Notes: generated by a model from the sequence alone, not told the origin. A DNA stretch of 64,000 nucleotides from Pseudomonas viridiflava (GCF_900573885.1 NZ_UPSE01000493.1:248001-312000), one strand, 5' to 3'; shown: positions 11,876 through 26,311, counted from the first letter of the stretch. Numbers and translations: made by a program.

Positions 11876-13338
11876 TGCCAATGCCACTGAACCAACTGCT
11901 GCCACAAGCCGAGAGCTCGGTGCTGATCCGCGAACTGACGCTGGACAGCCGCAAAGTGCGCCCCGGCGATTTGTTCCTGGCCGTGCCCGGTGGCCAACAG
12001 GATGGTCGCGTGCACATCAGCGATGCCATTGCCCGTGGCGCTGCCGCCGTTGCCTATGAGGCCGAAGGCGCTCCGGTTATCGACGCGCAAGGCGCTGAAT
12101 TGGTGGCGCTGAAAAACCTCGCCGGCCAACTGTCGGCCATCGCCGGCCGCTTTTACGGCGAGCCGAGCCGTGGTCTGCATCTGGTGGGCGTAACCGGCAC
12201 CAACGGCAAAACCAGCATCAGCCAATTGGTGGCCCAGGCGCTGGATCACTTCGGCGAGCGCTGCGGCATCGTCGGCACCCTGGGCACCGGTTTCCACAAT
12301 GAACTGGAGCAAGGCCGCCACACCACGCCAGACCCGATCGGCGTGCAAGCGGTGTTGGCCAACCTGAAACAGGCCGGCGCTCGCGCAGTAGCCATGGAAG
12401 TGTCGTCCCATGGTCTGGATCAAGGCCGCGTCGCCGCTCTGGCCTTTGACGTGGCGGTGTTCACCAACCTGTCGCGCGACCATCTCGACTACCACGGTTC
12501 GATGCAGGCCTACGGCGAAGCCAAGGCCAAGCTGTTCCGCTGGCCGAGCCTGCGTTGCCGCGTGCTGAATGTTGATGACGAGTTCGGTCGCCAACTGGCC
12601 GCCGAGCACCATGATTCTCGGCTCATTACCTACAGTCTCGAAGACCGCAACGCCTACCTGTATTGCAGCGAAGCGGTGTTCGACGACCACGGCGTGCGCG
12701 CCAAGCTGGTCACGCCCAAAGGCGAGGGCAGCCTGCGCAGCTCGCTGCTCGGCCGCTTCAACCTGAGCAACCTGCTGGGTGTGGTTGGCGCGTTGCTGGG
12801 CCTGGATTATCCGCTGGACGAAATTCTGAAGGTGCTGCCCAAGCTCGAAGGCCCGGCCGGTCGCATGCAGCGCCTGGGCGGCGGCACGCAGCCGCTGGTG
12901 GTGGTCGATTACGCCCACACCCCCGACGCGCTGGAAAAAGTACTGACTGCCCTGCGTCCCCACGCCACCGGCAAACTGCTGTGCCTGTTCGGTTGCGGTG
13001 GCGATCGTGATCGCGGCAAACGTCCGCTGATGGCCGAAGTGGTAGAGCGCCTCGCCGATGGCGTGATGGTCACCGACGACAACCCGCGTACCGAATCGCC
13101 AGAACAGATTTTCGCCGACATCCGTGCCGGTCTCACCGCGCCGCAAAACGCCCAGTTTGTATACGGTCGCGGCCAGGCCATCGCGCAACTGATCGCCAGT
13201 GCCAGCGCTGCCGACGTGATCGTGTTGGCCGGCAAAGGCCACGAGGACTACCAGGAAATCAACGGCGAACGTCAGCCGTTCTCCGACCTGCACCAAGCCA
13301 CCACGGCCCTGGCCGCCTGGGAGGCCGCCCATGCTTAA
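11875..13338 (+). CDS. murE: UDP-MurNAc-tripeptide synthetase MurE
   Basis: ATP-dependent ligase adding meso-diaminopimelate to UDP-MurNAc-L-Ala-D-Glu in the cytoplasm. The 487-residue product has the N-terminal UDP-binding domain (LTLDSRKVRPGDLFLAVPG), the ATP-binding loop GVTGTNGKTS, and the DNPR motif (TDDNPRTESP) that selects meso-DAP. The stop overlaps murF by eight bases. Confidence 0.97.
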
Positions 13339-14698
13339 AGCCTTGCGGTTGAGCGAAGTGGTCAATGCCCTCAATGGTTGCCTGGTCGGTGCCGACGCCA
13401 CGTTTAGCGCAGTGAGCACTGACAGCCGCGCGATCAAGCCGGGGCAGCTGTTTATCGCCCTGACCGGCCCGCGTTTCGACGGCCATAGCTATTTGCAGGA
13501 AGTCACCCAAAAAGGTGCGGTCGCCGCTTTGGTAGAACGCGAAACCGTGGGCGTGAGCATTCCTCAGTTGGTGGTAGCAGATACCCGTCACGCGCTGGGC
13601 CAACTCGCCGCCTTGAACCGCCAGGCCTACACCGGCCCGCTGGCCGCCATCACTGGCTCCAGCGGTAAAACCACGGTCAAGGAAATGCTCGCCAGCATTC
13701 TGCGCGCGGGCATCGACGGCGCCGTTCTGGCAACTCGTGGCAACCTCAACAATGACCTCGGCGTGCCGTTGACCTTGCTTGAGCTCGGCGCGGAGCACAA
13801 AGGTGCGGTGATCGAGCTGGGCGCCAATCGCGTCGGCGAAATCGCTTACACCGTGGCGTTGGCCAAGCCGCAGGTGGCGGTGTTGAACAACGCCGGCACC
13901 GCTCACATCGGCGAGTTCGGTGGCGCCGAAAAGATTGTCGAAGCCAAAGGCGAAATCATCGACGGCCTGAGTGCCAGTGGCGTTGCCGTACTTAACCTCG
14001 ATGACAAAGCCTTCGGCATCTGGAAAGCCCGTGCCGGCGAGCGCAAGGTGCTGACCTTCGCGCTGAACAACAGCGCCGCCGACTTCTACGCCAGCGACCT
14101 GGGCCGCGATGCCCGTGGTTGCCCATTCTTCACTCTGCACTCGGCCGAAGGCAGCGCCAGGGTGCAGATCAATCTGCTCGGCACGCACAACATCGCCAAT
14201 GCCTTGGCGTCAGCTGCAGCCGCCGCTGCGCTTGGCCTGCCGTTGGTCAGTATCGTTGCCGGGCTGGAAAACGTGCAGCCGGTCAAAGGCCGCGCGGTAG
14301 CGCAGTTGGCGACTAATGGCGCACGGGTGATCGATGACACCTACAACGCCAACCCGACTTCCATGTGTGCCGCCGTTGATATACTCGCGGCCTTTTCCGG
14401 CCGCACCGTTCTGGTTCTGGGCGATATCGGCGAGCTGGGCGAGTGGGCTGAACAAGGCCACCGCGATGTCGGCGCATACGCCGCCGGGAAAGTCGATGCT
14501 CTTTATGCCGTCGGCCCGAACATGGCCCACGCCGTGGCCGCCTTCGGCGCCAATGGCCGGCACTTTGCCGATCAGGCCAGCCTGATCGCCGCCGTCAGTG
14601 CCGAGCCAGGCGACACCACCATTCTAATTAAAGGATCGCGCAGCGCAGCGATGGAAAACGTCGTTGCGGCTTTGTGCGGCACTCAGGGGAGTCATTAA
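13331..14698 (+). CDS. murF: UDP-MurNAc-tripeptide-D-Ala-D-Ala ligase MurF
   Basis: Adds D-Ala-D-Ala to complete the UDP-MurNAc-pentapeptide. The 455-residue product shows the Mur ligase domains in order: N-terminal STDSRAIKPGQLFIALTG, ATP loop AITGSSGKTTVKEML, and the C-terminal domain with DDTYNANPTSM and LVLGDIGELG. It overlaps murE upstream and ends immediately before the mraY ATG. Confidence 0.97.
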   Translation: MLKALRLSEVVNALNGCLVGADATFSAVSTDSRAIKPGQLFIALTGPRFDGHSYLQEVTQKGAVAALVERETVGVSIPQLVVADTRHALGQLAALNRQAYTGPLAAITGSSGKTTVKEMLASILRAGIDGAVLATRGNLNNDLGVPLTLLELGAEHKGAVIELGANRVGEIAYTVALAKPQVAVLNNAGTAHIGEFGGAEKIVEAKGEIIDGLSASGVAVLNLDDKAFGIWKARAGERKVLTFALNNSAADFYASDLGRDARGCPFFTLHSAEGSARVQINLLGTHNIANALASAAAAAALGLPLVSIVAGLENVQPVKGRAVAQLATNGARVIDDTYNANPTSMCAAVDILAAFSGRTVLVLGDIGELGEWAEQGHRDVGAYAAGKVDALYAVGPNMAHAVAAFGANGRHFADQASLIAAVSAEPGDTTILIKGSRSAAMENVVAALCGTQGSH

Positions 14699-15781
14699 AT
14701 GCTGCTGCTGTTGGCCGAGTACCTGCAACAGTTCTACAAGGGCTTCGCGGTCTTTCAATACCTGACCCTGCGCGGGATTCTGGGTGTATTGACCGCGTTG
14801 TCGCTGTCGCTGTGGCTGGGCCCCTGGATGATTCGTACCCTGCAGATTCGTCAAATCGGCCAAGCTGTGCGCAACGATGGTCCGCAATCGCACCTGTCCA
14901 AATCCGGCACGCCGACCATGGGTGGCGCGCTTATTCTCTCCGCCATCGCCATCAGTACCTTGCTCTGGGCCGACCTGACCAACCGCTACGTGTGGGTGGT
15001 GCTGGTGGTGACCTTGCTGTTCGGTGGCATCGGCTGGGTGGATGACTACCGCAAAGTCATCGAGAAAAACTCGAAAGGCCTGCCGAGCCGCTGGAAGTAT
15101 TTCTGGCAGTCGGTGTTTGGCCTGGGCGCCGCCGTATTCCTTTATATGACTGCCCCGAGCGCCGTTGAAACCACGCTGATCGTGCCGATGCTTAAAGACG
15201 TGAGCATCGCCCTGGGCGTTGGTTTCGTGGTGCTGACCTACTTCGTCATCGTCGGCTCCAGCAACGCGGTCAACCTGACTGACGGGCTCGACGGCCTGGC
15301 AATCATGCCAACCGTAATGGTCGGCGGCGCGCTGGGCATTTTTTGCTACCTGTCGGGCAACATCAAATTTGCCGACTACCTGCTGATTCCCTACGTACCA
15401 GGCGCGGGCGAGCTGATCGTGTTCTGTTCCGCGCTGGTAGGGGCGGGCCTGGGTTTTCTCTGGTTCAACACTTACCCCGCACAAGTATTCATGGGCGACG
15501 TCGGCGCACTGGCGCTTGGCGCTGCGCTGGGCACCATCGCCGTGATCGTGCGCCAGGAAATCGTGCTGTTCATCATGGGCGGCGTGTTCGTGATGGAAAC
15601 CTTGTCGGTGGTGATTCAGGTGGCTTCGTTCAAGCTCACCGGCAAGCGCGTGTTCCGTATGGCGCCGATCCATCACCACTTCGAACTCAAAGGCTGGCCT
15701 GAACCGCGCGTAATCGTGCGGTTCTGGATCATCACCGTAATTCTGGTGCTGGTCGGCCTCGCCACTCTGAAACTGCGTTAA
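14699..15781 (+). CDS. mraY: Phospho-MurNAc-pentapeptide translocase MraY
   Basis: Integral membrane enzyme that transfers phospho-MurNAc-pentapeptide to undecaprenyl phosphate, making lipid I. The 360-residue product has about ten membrane helices; the catalytic loops show GWVDDYRKV (Asp pair), [10 protein letters not shown] and the [13 protein letters not shown] histidine loop. The ATG directly follows the murF stop. Confidence 0.97.
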   Translation: MLLLLAEYLQQFYKGFAVFQYLTLRGILGVLTALSLSLWLGPWMIRTLQIRQIGQAVRNDGPQSHLSKSGTPTMGGALILSAIAISTLLWADLTNRYVWVVLVVTLLFGGIGWVDDYRKVIEKNSKGLPSRWKYFWQSVFGLGAAVFLYMTAPSAVETTLIVPMLKDVSIALGVGFVVLTYFVIVGSSNAVNLTDGLDGLAIMPTVMVGGALGIFCYLSGNIKFADYLLIPYVPGAGELIVFCSALVGAGLGFLWFNTYPAQVFMGDVGALALGAALGTIAVIVRQEIVLFIMGGVFVMETLSVVIQVASFKLTGKRVFRMAPIHHHFELKGWPEPRVIVRFWIITVILVLVGLATLKLR

Positions 15782-15795
15782 GGACAAGGACCCCA

Positions 15796-17145
15796 ATGAG
15801 CCTCATCGCTACTGACCACTTCCGCATCGTTGTCGGCCTCGGCAAAAGCGGCATGTCCCTGGTGCGCTTCCTCGCGCGCCAAGGCATCCGTTTTGCCGTG
15901 GCCGACACCCGTGCGAACCCGCCGGAGCTGGCCGCCATTCGCGCCCAGTACCCGCAGGTGGAAGTGCGTTGTGGCGAACTGGACGTGGAATTCCTCTGCC
16001 GTGCGGACGAGCTGTACGTGAGCCCGGGTCTGGCCCTGGCCACTCCGGCGCTGCAGGCTGCTGCTGCCCGTGGCGTCAAATTGCTTGGCGATATCGAACT
16101 GTTCGCCCGCCACGCCAAGGCGCCGATAGTGGCCATCACCGGTTCCAATGCAAAAAGCACCGTTACCACCCTGGTAGGCGAAATGGCGCTGGCGGCTGGC
16201 AAGCGTGTGGCGGTGGGCGGCAACCTCGGCACGCCGGCGCTGGACCTGCTGGGCGACGACGTCGAGCTGTACGTGGTCGAGCTGTCGAGCTTCCAACTGG
16301 AAACCACCGACCAGCTCAACGCCGAAGTCGCCACCGTACTGAACATCAGCGAAGACCACATGGACCGCTACAGCGGCCTGCCGGCCTATCACCTGGCCAA
16401 GCACCGGATCTTCCGTGGCGCGCGGCAAGTGGTTGTAAATCGTCAGGATGGTCTGTCCCGTCCGCTGATTGCCGAAAGCACGCCGTGCTGGACCTTTGGC
16501 TTGAACAAGCCGGACTTCAAAGGCTTCGGTCTGGTGGAAGAGCAGGGCGAGAAGCACCTGGCCTTCCAGTTTGAAACCCTGATGCCGGCGCGCGAGTTGA
16601 AAGTGCGCGGCGCCCATAACCAAGCTAACGCTCTGGCCGCTTTGGCCCTAGGCCATGCCGTCGGCTTGCCGTTTGCGCCAATGCTGCAAGCGCTGCGCGA
16701 ATTCACCGGGCTGGCGCACCGCTGCCAGTGGCTGCGCGAGCGTGACGGCGTGAGCTATTACGACGACTCGAAAGCCACCAACGTCGGCGCCGCGCTGGCT
16801 GCCATCGAAGGCCTGGGTGCAGACATCGCTGGCAAGCTGGTGCTGGTTGCCGGCGGTGACGGCAAAGGTGCGGATTTCTCCGCCCTGCGTGCGCCGGTCG
16901 CCGCCCACTGCCGCGCAGTGATTCTGCTGGGTCGCGACGCGCCCCTGTTGGCCGAAGTGCTGGCTGATACCGGCGTGCCGCTGATTCGCGTCAGCTCGCT
17001 GGATGAGTCCGTAGCCAAGGCCGCTGAACTGGCCCAGAGCGGCGATGCCGTGCTGCTGTCGCCAGCCTGCGCGAGCCTGGATATGTTCAAGAATTTCGAA
17101 GAGCGCGGACGTTTGTTCGCCCAGGCAGTCGGGGGGCTCAACTGA
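15796..17145 (+). CDS. murD: UDP-MurNAc-L-alanine:D-glutamate ligase MurD
   Basis: Adds D-glutamate to UDP-MurNAc-L-Ala. The 449-residue product starts with the Rossmann-like RIVVGLGKSGMSLVRFLARQ, has the ATP loop ITGSNAKSTVTTL (Ala where most Mur ligases have Gly, a form I recall from other pseudomonads), then SSFQLETT and the C-terminal YYDDSKATNVGA and VAGGDGKGADF. It lies 14 bases after mraY, behind AAGGACAAGG, and shares one base with ftsW. Confidence 0.96.
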   Translation: MSLIATDHFRIVVGLGKSGMSLVRFLARQGIRFAVADTRANPPELAAIRAQYPQVEVRCGELDVEFLCRADELYVSPGLALATPALQAAAARGVKLLGDIELFARHAKAPIVAITGSNAKSTVTTLVGEMALAAGKRVAVGGNLGTPALDLLGDDVELYVVELSSFQLETTDQLNAEVATVLNISEDHMDRYSGLPAYHLAKHRIFRGARQVVVNRQDGLSRPLIAESTPCWTFGLNKPDFKGFGLVEEQGEKHLAFQFETLMPARELKVRGAHNQANALAALALGHAVGLPFAPMLQALREFTGLAHRCQWLRERDGVSYYDDSKATNVGAALAAIEGLGADIAGKLVLVAGGDGKGADFSALRAPVAAHCRAVILLGRDAPLLAEVLADTGVPLIRVSSLDESVAKAAELAQSGDAVLLSPACASLDMFKNFEERGRLFAQAVGGLN

Positions 17146-18395
17146 TGCTCGCTCGCTTGCTCAGCATTCTCCGTCCGTATCCGTCGCCGCTGTTCAGCCG
17201 TCGCGGCATCGACCTCGACTTCCCGCTGCTGGCCGGTTGCCTGGCACTGCTTGGCCTCGGGCTGGTGATGATCACGTCGGCGTCCACCGAAGTGGCGGCC
17301 GTACAGACCGGCAACCCGTTCTATCACATGATCCGCCACGTCATTTATATGGTCATCGGCCTGGGCGCCGCCGGCCTGATGCTGGTAATTCCGATGTCCA
17401 CCTGGCAGCGCATGGGCGGCACCTTGCTGGTGGTCGCGTTTGGTCTGCTGGTGCTGGTGCTGGTGCCAGGCATCGGCCGCGAAGTGAACGGTTCTATGCG
17501 CTGGATCGGCTTCGGCGCGTTCAACGTGCAGCCGTCGGAAATCGCCAAAGTGTTCTCGGTCATCTACCTCGCGGGCTATCTGGTGCGCCGTCAGGAAGAA
17601 GTGCGCGAGAGCTGGATGGGCTTCTTCAAACCCTTCATCGTGCTGCTGCCGATGGCCGGCTTGTTGCTGATGGAGCCGGACTTCGGTGCCACCGTGGTGC
17701 TCATGGGCGCTGCCGCCGCCATGCTGTTCCTGGGCGGCGTCGGCCTGTTCCGTTTCTCGCTGATGGTGGCCCTGGCGGTCGGCGCGGTATTCGTGCTGGT
17801 GCAGGCGCAGCCTTACCGGATGGCGCGTCTGGTGACCTTCACCGATCCGTGGGCCGACCAGTTCGGCTCTGGCTACCAACTGACCCAGGCGCTGATCGCT
17901 TTTGGTCGCGGCCAATGGCTGGGCGTCGGCCTGGGCAACAGCGTGCAGAAGCAGTTCTACCTGCCGGAAGCGCACACCGACTTCGTGTATTCCGTGCTTG
18001 CCGAAGAGCTCGGCCTGTTCGGTTCGCTGGCCACCGTGGCGCTGTTCGTGTTCGTCAGCGTGCGTGCCTTGTACATCGGCCTGTGGGCAGAGAAAGCCAA
18101 GCAGTTCTTCTCCGCGTATGTCGCGTTTGGTCTGGCCTTCCTGTGGATCGGCCAGTTCCTGATCAACATCGGCGTGAACGTCGGCCTGCTGCCAACCAAA
18201 GGCTTGACCCTGCCGTTCCTCAGCTACGGCGGCAGCTCGCTGGTGGTTTGCTGCGCTTGCCTGGGGTTGTTGCTGCGTATCGAGTGGGAGCGCCGCACCA
18301 TTCTTGGTAGCGAAGACGTCGATTTCGTCGAGAGCGATTTCGCTGAAGAACCGCCAGTCAGCAAAGCGTCCAAGGAGGTGGTCCATGGCCGCTAA
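17145..18395 (+). CDS. ftsW: Septal peptidoglycan glycosyltransferase FtsW
   Basis: SEDS-family polymerase that works with FtsI at the septum. The 416-residue product has about ten membrane helices and typical SEDS blocks: VNGSMRWIGFGAFNVQPSE, LLMEPDFGATVV, AHTDFVYSVLAEELG and LTLPFLSYGGSS. The catalytic Asp of SEDS proteins should be the one in EPDFG. It overlaps murG by 11 bases. Confidence 0.96.
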   Translation: MLARLLSILRPYPSPLFSRRGIDLDFPLLAGCLALLGLGLVMITSASTEVAAVQTGNPFYHMIRHVIYMVIGLGAAGLMLVIPMSTWQRMGGTLLVVAFGLLVLVLVPGIGREVNGSMRWIGFGAFNVQPSEIAKVFSVIYLAGYLVRRQEEVRESWMGFFKPFIVLLPMAGLLLMEPDFGATVVLMGAAAAMLFLGGVGLFRFSLMVALAVGAVFVLVQAQPYRMARLVTFTDPWADQFGSGYQLTQALIAFGRGQWLGVGLGNSVQKQFYLPEAHTDFVYSVLAEELGLFGSLATVALFVFVSVRALYIGLWAEKAKQFFSAYVAFGLAFLWIGQFLINIGVNVGLLPTKGLTLPFLSYGGSSLVVCCACLGLLLRIEWERRTILGSEDVDFVESDFAEEPPVSKASKEVVHGR

Positions 18396-19447
18396 TGTTC
18401 TGATCATGGCCGGCGGCACCGGCGGCCACGTGTTCCCTGCGCTGGCTTGTGCCCGCGAGTTTCAGGCCCGCGGTTACACCGTGCACTGGCTCGGTACACC
18501 GCGCGGCATTGAAAACCAGCTGGTCCCGGAAGCCGGTCTGGAACTGCACCTGATCAATGTGGCCGGGTTGCGCGGCAAGGGTTTCGTCAACCTGCTGAAG
18601 GCGCCGTTCAGCTTGCTGCGCTCGCTGTTCCAGGCGCGCCGCATCGTGCGCACATTGAAGCCTGTGTGCGTGCTGGGCATGGGTGGCTATGTCACTGGCC
18701 CCGGTGGCCTGGCAGCGAAAATGGCTGGCGTGCCGTTGATCATTCACGAGCAGAACGCCGTGGCCGGCACTGCCAACCGCAGCCTCGTGCGTTTCGCCAC
18801 GCGGGTGTGTGAAGCCTTCCCGAATACGTTCAAGCAGTCGGCCAAGCGCCGCACCACCGGCAACCCGGTGCGTGAAGAGCTGTTCCTGGAGACACCACGC
18901 GACACGCTCCAAGGCCGCCGTCCGCGTCTGTTGATTCTCGGCGGCAGCCTCGGCGCCGAGCCGTTGAACAAATTGCTGCCCGAAGCGTTGAGCGAAGTGG
19001 GGGTCGAGATCCGTCCGGAAGTGGTGCATCAGTCCGGCAAGAATCACGACGAAATCACCAAGGACCGTTATGACGCGGCGGGTGTCCAAGCGCACGTCGC
19101 GCCTTTTATTAAAGACATGGCCGGCGCTTACGCCTGGGCCGACCTGGTGGTTTGCCGCGCTGGCGCGCTGACCATCAGTGAACTGGCTGCTGCCGGTCTG
19201 CCGTCGATGCTGGTGCCGTTGCCGCACGCCATTGACGATCACCAGACCCGCAACGCCGATTATCTGGCTCGTGAAGGCGCTGCCTTCCTGCTGCCGCAAG
19301 CGACTACTGGCGCCGCCGAACTGGCCGAGCGCCTGACCGAGGTTTTGATGCATCCCGAACGCCTTATCTACATGGCCAGCACCGCGCGCCGCCTGTCCAA
19401 GCCCGACGCGACCCGCTCCGTCGTCGACATCTGCCTGGAGGTGGCCC

Positions 19448-19455
<8 letters not shown>
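18385..19455 (+). CDS. murG: Lipid II synthase MurG
   Basis: Peripheral GT-B glycosyltransferase adding GlcNAc to lipid I. The start is the ATG at 18385, preceded by AAGGAGGTGG; earlier in-frame codons fall inside ftsW. The 356-residue product shows [40 protein letters not shown] and [17 protein letters not shown], the donor- and acceptor-site signatures. It overlaps both neighbours. Confidence 0.97.
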
Positions 19456-21846
<2,391 letters not shown>

Positions 21847-21850
21847 GACC

Positions 21851-22729
21851 ATGCACGGCGCAACCCTCCGACATCAGCAACCCGTTCCCGGCCGTGGCGT
21901 TCTGCCACGCAAGCCGGCGCAGCGGGGTGCCAGCCGGATGGTGGCCAAGGAACCGTTGTCGGCGCGCGTGCCGAAACCCAGTTTCTCGGCAATCAAGCGT
22001 GTGCTCTGGCCGGTGATGCTGTTGCTGTTGGGCTTCGGCACCTACGAAGCCGCACAGCGCCTGCTGCCGTACGCGGACCGCCCGATTGCCAAGATCAGTG
22101 TGCAGGGCGAACTCAGTTACATCAGCCAGCAGGCTGTGCAGCAGCGCATCGCACCGTTTGTGGCGGCGAGCTTCTTCACCGTTGACCTGGCCGGCATGCG
22201 TGCCGAGCTGGAACAGATGCCCTGGATCGCCCACGCCGAAGTGCGCCGCGTTTGGCCCGATACCGTGACCATTTCGCTGGAAGAACAACTGCCGGTAGCC
22301 CGCTGGGGCGACGAGGCGTTGCTGAACAACCAGGGGCAGGCGTTCACGCCGCGTGAGCTGGCCAACTACGAAAACCTGCCGCAGTTGGTGGGCCCGCAGC
22401 GCGCCCAGGAAGACGTGATGCAGCGCTATCAGATGCTCAGCCAGATGCTGCGCCCGCTGGGCTTCTCCGTGGCGCGCCTGGAACTGCGTGAGCGCGGCAG
22501 CTGGTTTATCACCACCGGGGTGAACAACACCGGACAAAGTATTGAGTTGTTGTTAGGTCGGGATCACTTGGTCGAGAAAATGCGCCGCTTCGTGTCCATC
22601 TACGACAAGAGCTTGAAAGACCAGATCGCGAATATTTCGCGCATCGACCTGCGTTATTCCAACGGCCTGGCCGTGGCGTGGCGTGAACCGATTGCGCCGG
22701 CGACGGACAAAACCGTCGCGCAGCAGTGA
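21851..22729 (+). CDS. ftsQ: Cell division protein FtsQ
   Basis: Bitopic divisome protein linking early and late division proteins. The 292-residue product has a long basic cytoplasmic N-terminus, one membrane helix ([19 protein letters not shown]), a POTRA domain ([20 protein letters not shown]) and a beta domain. I choose the ATG at 21851; an in-frame TTG at 21830 would lie within ddlB. Confidence 0.94.
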   Translation: MHGATLRHQQPVPGRGVLPRKPAQRGASRMVAKEPLSARVPKPSFSAIKRVLWPVMLLLLGFGTYEAAQRLLPYADRPIAKISVQGELSYISQQAVQQRIAPFVAASFFTVDLAGMRAELEQMPWIAHAEVRRVWPDTVTISLEEQLPVARWGDEALLNNQGQAFTPRELANYENLPQLVGPQRAQEDVMQRYQMLSQMLRPLGFSVARLELRERGSWFITTGVNNTGQSIELLLGRDHLVEKMRRFVSIYDKSLKDQIANISRIDLRYSNGLAVAWREPIAPATDKTVAQQ

Positions 22730-22748
22730 ATTAGGAGAAGGCAGCAAC

Positions 22749-23996
22749 ATGGCAAACGTGCAGAGCGGCAAGATGATCGTCGGCCTCGATATCGGCACCT
22801 CCAAGGTGGTGGCGCTGGTAGGCGAAGTCACGGCTGATGGCCAGCTGGAAATCGTCGGGATCGGCACGCATCCATCGCGCGGCTTGAAAAAGGGCGTGGT
22901 GGTGAATATCGAATCCACCGTGCAATCGATCCAGCGCGCCATCGAAGAAGCGCAAATGATGGCCGGCTGCCGTATCCATTCGGCCTTCGTTGGCGTGGCG
23001 GGCAACCACATTCGCAGCCTGAACTCCCACGGCATCGTCGCCATTCGCGACCGCGAAGTGAGCCAGGCCGACCTTGAGCGTGTGCTCGACGCCGCTCAGG
23101 CCGTGGCCATTCCGGCTGACCAGCGCGTGCTGCACACGCTGCCGCAGGATTACGTGATCGATAACCAGGAAGGCGTTCGCGAGCCGCTGGGTATGTCGGG
23201 CGTGCGCCTGGAAGCCAAAGTGCACGTCGTGACCTGCGCGGTGAACGCGGCGCAGAACATCGAGAAGTGCGTGCGTCGCTGCGGCCTGGAAGTGGACGAC
23301 ATCATTCTCGAACAGTTGGCTTCGGCCTACGCCGTGCTGACCGATGACGAGAAAGAGCTGGGCGTGTGCCTGGTAGACGTCGGTGGCGGCACCACCGACA
23401 TCGCCATCTTCACCGAAGGCGCGATTCGCCACACCGCTGTGATCCCGATTGCCGGCGACCAGGTCACCAACGACATCGCCATGGCGCTGCGTACACCGAC
23501 CCAGTACGCCGAAGAAATCAAGATTCGCTACGCCTGCGCCCTGGCCAAGCTGGCCGGCGCTGGCGAAACCATCAAAGTGCCAAGCGTGGGTGATCGTCCG
23601 CCGCGTGATTTGTCGCGACAGTCGCTGGCCGAAGTGGTCGAACCGCGTTACGACGAGCTGTTCACCCTGGTTCAGGCTGAACTGCGCCGCAGCGGCTACG
23701 AAGACCTGATCCCGGCCGGCATCGTGCTGACCGGCGGCACCTCGAAGATGGAAGGCGCGGTCGAACTGGCCGAAGAAATTTTCCACATGCCCGTTCGCCT
23801 GGGCATGCCGCAGGGCATCAAGGGCCTCGGCGATGTGGTGCACAACCCGATTTATTCGACCGGCGTGGGCTTGCTCATGTACGGGCTGCAAAAACAGAAC
23901 GACGGCATCTCGCTGTCCGGTGGCAGCAGCTACAACGACGAACCAAAGACACCTGTACTGGAGCGGCTGAAACGCTGGGTCCAGGGCAATTTTTGA
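22749..23996 (+). CDS. ftsA: Cell division protein FtsA
   Basis: Actin-like ATPase that tethers FtsZ to the membrane. The 415-residue product begins MIVGLDIGTSKVVALVGE, has the 1C inter-domain typical of FtsA, VDVGGGTTDIAIF, VLTGGTSKMEGA and ends in the amphipathic membrane-targeting helix (LERLKRWVQGNF). The ATG at 22749 follows TTAGGAGAAGG; longer upstream frames run into ftsQ. Confidence 0.97.
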   Translation: MANVQSGKMIVGLDIGTSKVVALVGEVTADGQLEIVGIGTHPSRGLKKGVVVNIESTVQSIQRAIEEAQMMAGCRIHSAFVGVAGNHIRSLNSHGIVAIRDREVSQADLERVLDAAQAVAIPADQRVLHTLPQDYVIDNQEGVREPLGMSGVRLEAKVHVVTCAVNAAQNIEKCVRRCGLEVDDIILEQLASAYAVLTDDEKELGVCLVDVGGGTTDIAIFTEGAIRHTAVIPIAGDQVTNDIAMALRTPTQYAEEIKIRYACALAKLAGAGETIKVPSVGDRPPRDLSRQSLAEVVEPRYDELFTLVQAELRRSGYEDLIPAGIVLTGGTSKMEGAVELAEEIFHMPVRLGMPQGIKGLGDVVHNPIYSTGVGLLMYGLQKQNDGISLSGGSSYNDEPKTPVLERLKRWVQGNF

Positions 23997-24052
23997 TGTT
24001 AAACCGCGTGTGCTGTAGGCGTTACAACTAGAAAAGCAAAGGAGAGGGGACC

Positions 24053-25237
24053 ATGTTCGAGCTCGTAGACAATATCCCGCAAAGCGCTGTTATCAAGGTA
24101 ATCGGCGTAGGTGGTGGCGGCGGCAACGCTGTTAACCACATGGCGAAAAACAACATCGAAGGCGTTGAGTTCATCTGCGCCAACACCGACGCTCAGGCAT
24201 TGAAAAATGTCGGCGCGCGTACCGTGCTGCAACTCGGTACCGGTGTAACCAAGGGCCTGGGCGCTGGCGCCAACCCTGAAGTCGGCCGTCAGGCTGCAAT
24301 GGAAGACCGCGAGCGTATCGCCGAAGTGCTGCAAGGCACCGACATGGTCTTCATCACCACTGGCATGGGCGGCGGTACCGGTACCGGTGCGGCGCCGATC
24401 ATTGCTGAAGTGGCCAAAGAGATGGGCATCCTCACCGTTGCGGTGGTGACCCGTCCGTTCCCGTTCGAAGGTCGCAAGCGCATGCTGATCGCCGAAGAGG
24501 GCATCCGTGCCCTGCAGGCCAGCGTCGACTCGCTGATCACCATTCCGAACGAAAAACTGCTGACCATCCTCGGTAAAGACGCGAGCCTGCTGTCGGCTTT
24601 CGCCAAGGCGGACGATGTACTGGCCGGTGCCGTTCGCGGTATCTCCGACATCATCAAGCGGCCAGGCATGATCAACGTCGACTTCGCCGACGTGAAAACC
24701 GTGATGAGCGAAATGGGCATGGCGATGATGGGCACTGGCTGCGCCAGCGGTCCGAACCGTGCACGTGAAGCCACCGAAGCAGCCATCCGCAACCCGTTGC
24801 TGGAAGACGTCAACCTGCAAGGCGCGCGCGGCATTCTGGTGAACATCACTGCTGGTCCTGACCTGTCTCTGGGTGAGTACTCCGACGTGGGTAACATCAT
24901 CGAGCAGTTCGCTTCCGAGCACGCCACCGTCAAGGTCGGCACCGTAATCGACCCGGACATGCGCGACGAATTGCACGTGACCGTGGTGGCCACCGGCCTG
25001 GGCGCGAAAATCGAGAAACCGGTCAAGGTTATCGACAACACCGTGCAAGCTGCCGCCGTTCCATCGGCCGCCGCACCGCGTAACGAGCAGCCTTCGGTTA
25101 ACTACCGCGACCTGGATCGTCCTACCGTAATGCGCAATCAGGCTCATGCTGGCGCTGCTGCAGCGGCCAAGCTGAACGCGCAAGACGACCTGGATTACCT
25201 GGATATTCCAGCGTTCCTGCGTCGTCAGGCTGATTAA
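24053..25237 (+). CDS. ftsZ: Cell division GTPase FtsZ
   Basis: Tubulin homologue forming the Z ring. The 394-residue product has the GTP-binding VIGVGGGGGNAVNHM, the tubulin signature GGGTGTGAAPIIAE, the NVDFADVKTVM loop and, after a variable linker, the conserved C-terminal peptide DYLDIPAFLRRQAD that binds FtsA and ZipA. A strong ribosome-binding site (AAAGGAGAGGGG) precedes it. It ends the dcw cluster. Confidence 0.98.
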   Translation: MFELVDNIPQSAVIKVIGVGGGGGNAVNHMAKNNIEGVEFICANTDAQALKNVGARTVLQLGTGVTKGLGAGANPEVGRQAAMEDRERIAEVLQGTDMVFITTGMGGGTGTGAAPIIAEVAKEMGILTVAVVTRPFPFEGRKRMLIAEEGIRALQASVDSLITIPNEKLLTILGKDASLLSAFAKADDVLAGAVRGISDIIKRPGMINVDFADVKTVMSEMGMAMMGTGCASGPNRAREATEAAIRNPLLEDVNLQGARGILVNITAGPDLSLGEYSDVGNIIEQFASEHATVKVGTVIDPDMRDELHVTVVATGLGAKIEKPVKVIDNTVQAAAVPSAAAPRNEQPSVNYRDLDRPTVMRNQAHAGAAAAAKLNAQDDLDYLDIPAFLRRQAD

Positions 25238-25264
25238 TGAAATTTATCAGGAGTATTGGGGTGA

Positions 25265-25297
25265 TTGGTGTTCAGCACGGGTCGGGTCTGGTATTAT
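25265..25297 (+). promoter_or_regulatory. Possible lpxC promoter
   Basis: TATTAT at 25292-25297 in the 111-base ftsZ-lpxC gap resembles a -10 element; TTGGTG at 25265 is a possible but overly distant -35 (21-base spacer). A second AT-rich segment precedes the lpxC start. Confidence 0.3.
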
Positions 25298-25330
25298 CCC
25301 CGGCCATTGTTGAAAACAATTCGCAACTAG

Positions 25331-26260
<930 letters not shown>

Positions 26261-26285
26261 GTAATACCCTCCTTAGCTGTTTTTT

Positions 26286-26311
26286 AAAGCCACCCTCGGG
26301 TGGCTTTTTTT
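26286..26311 (+). terminator. Terminator after lpxC
   Basis: AAAGCCACC-ctc-GGGTGGCTTTTTTT hairpin with a T tract, 25 bases after the lpxC stop. Confidence 0.85.
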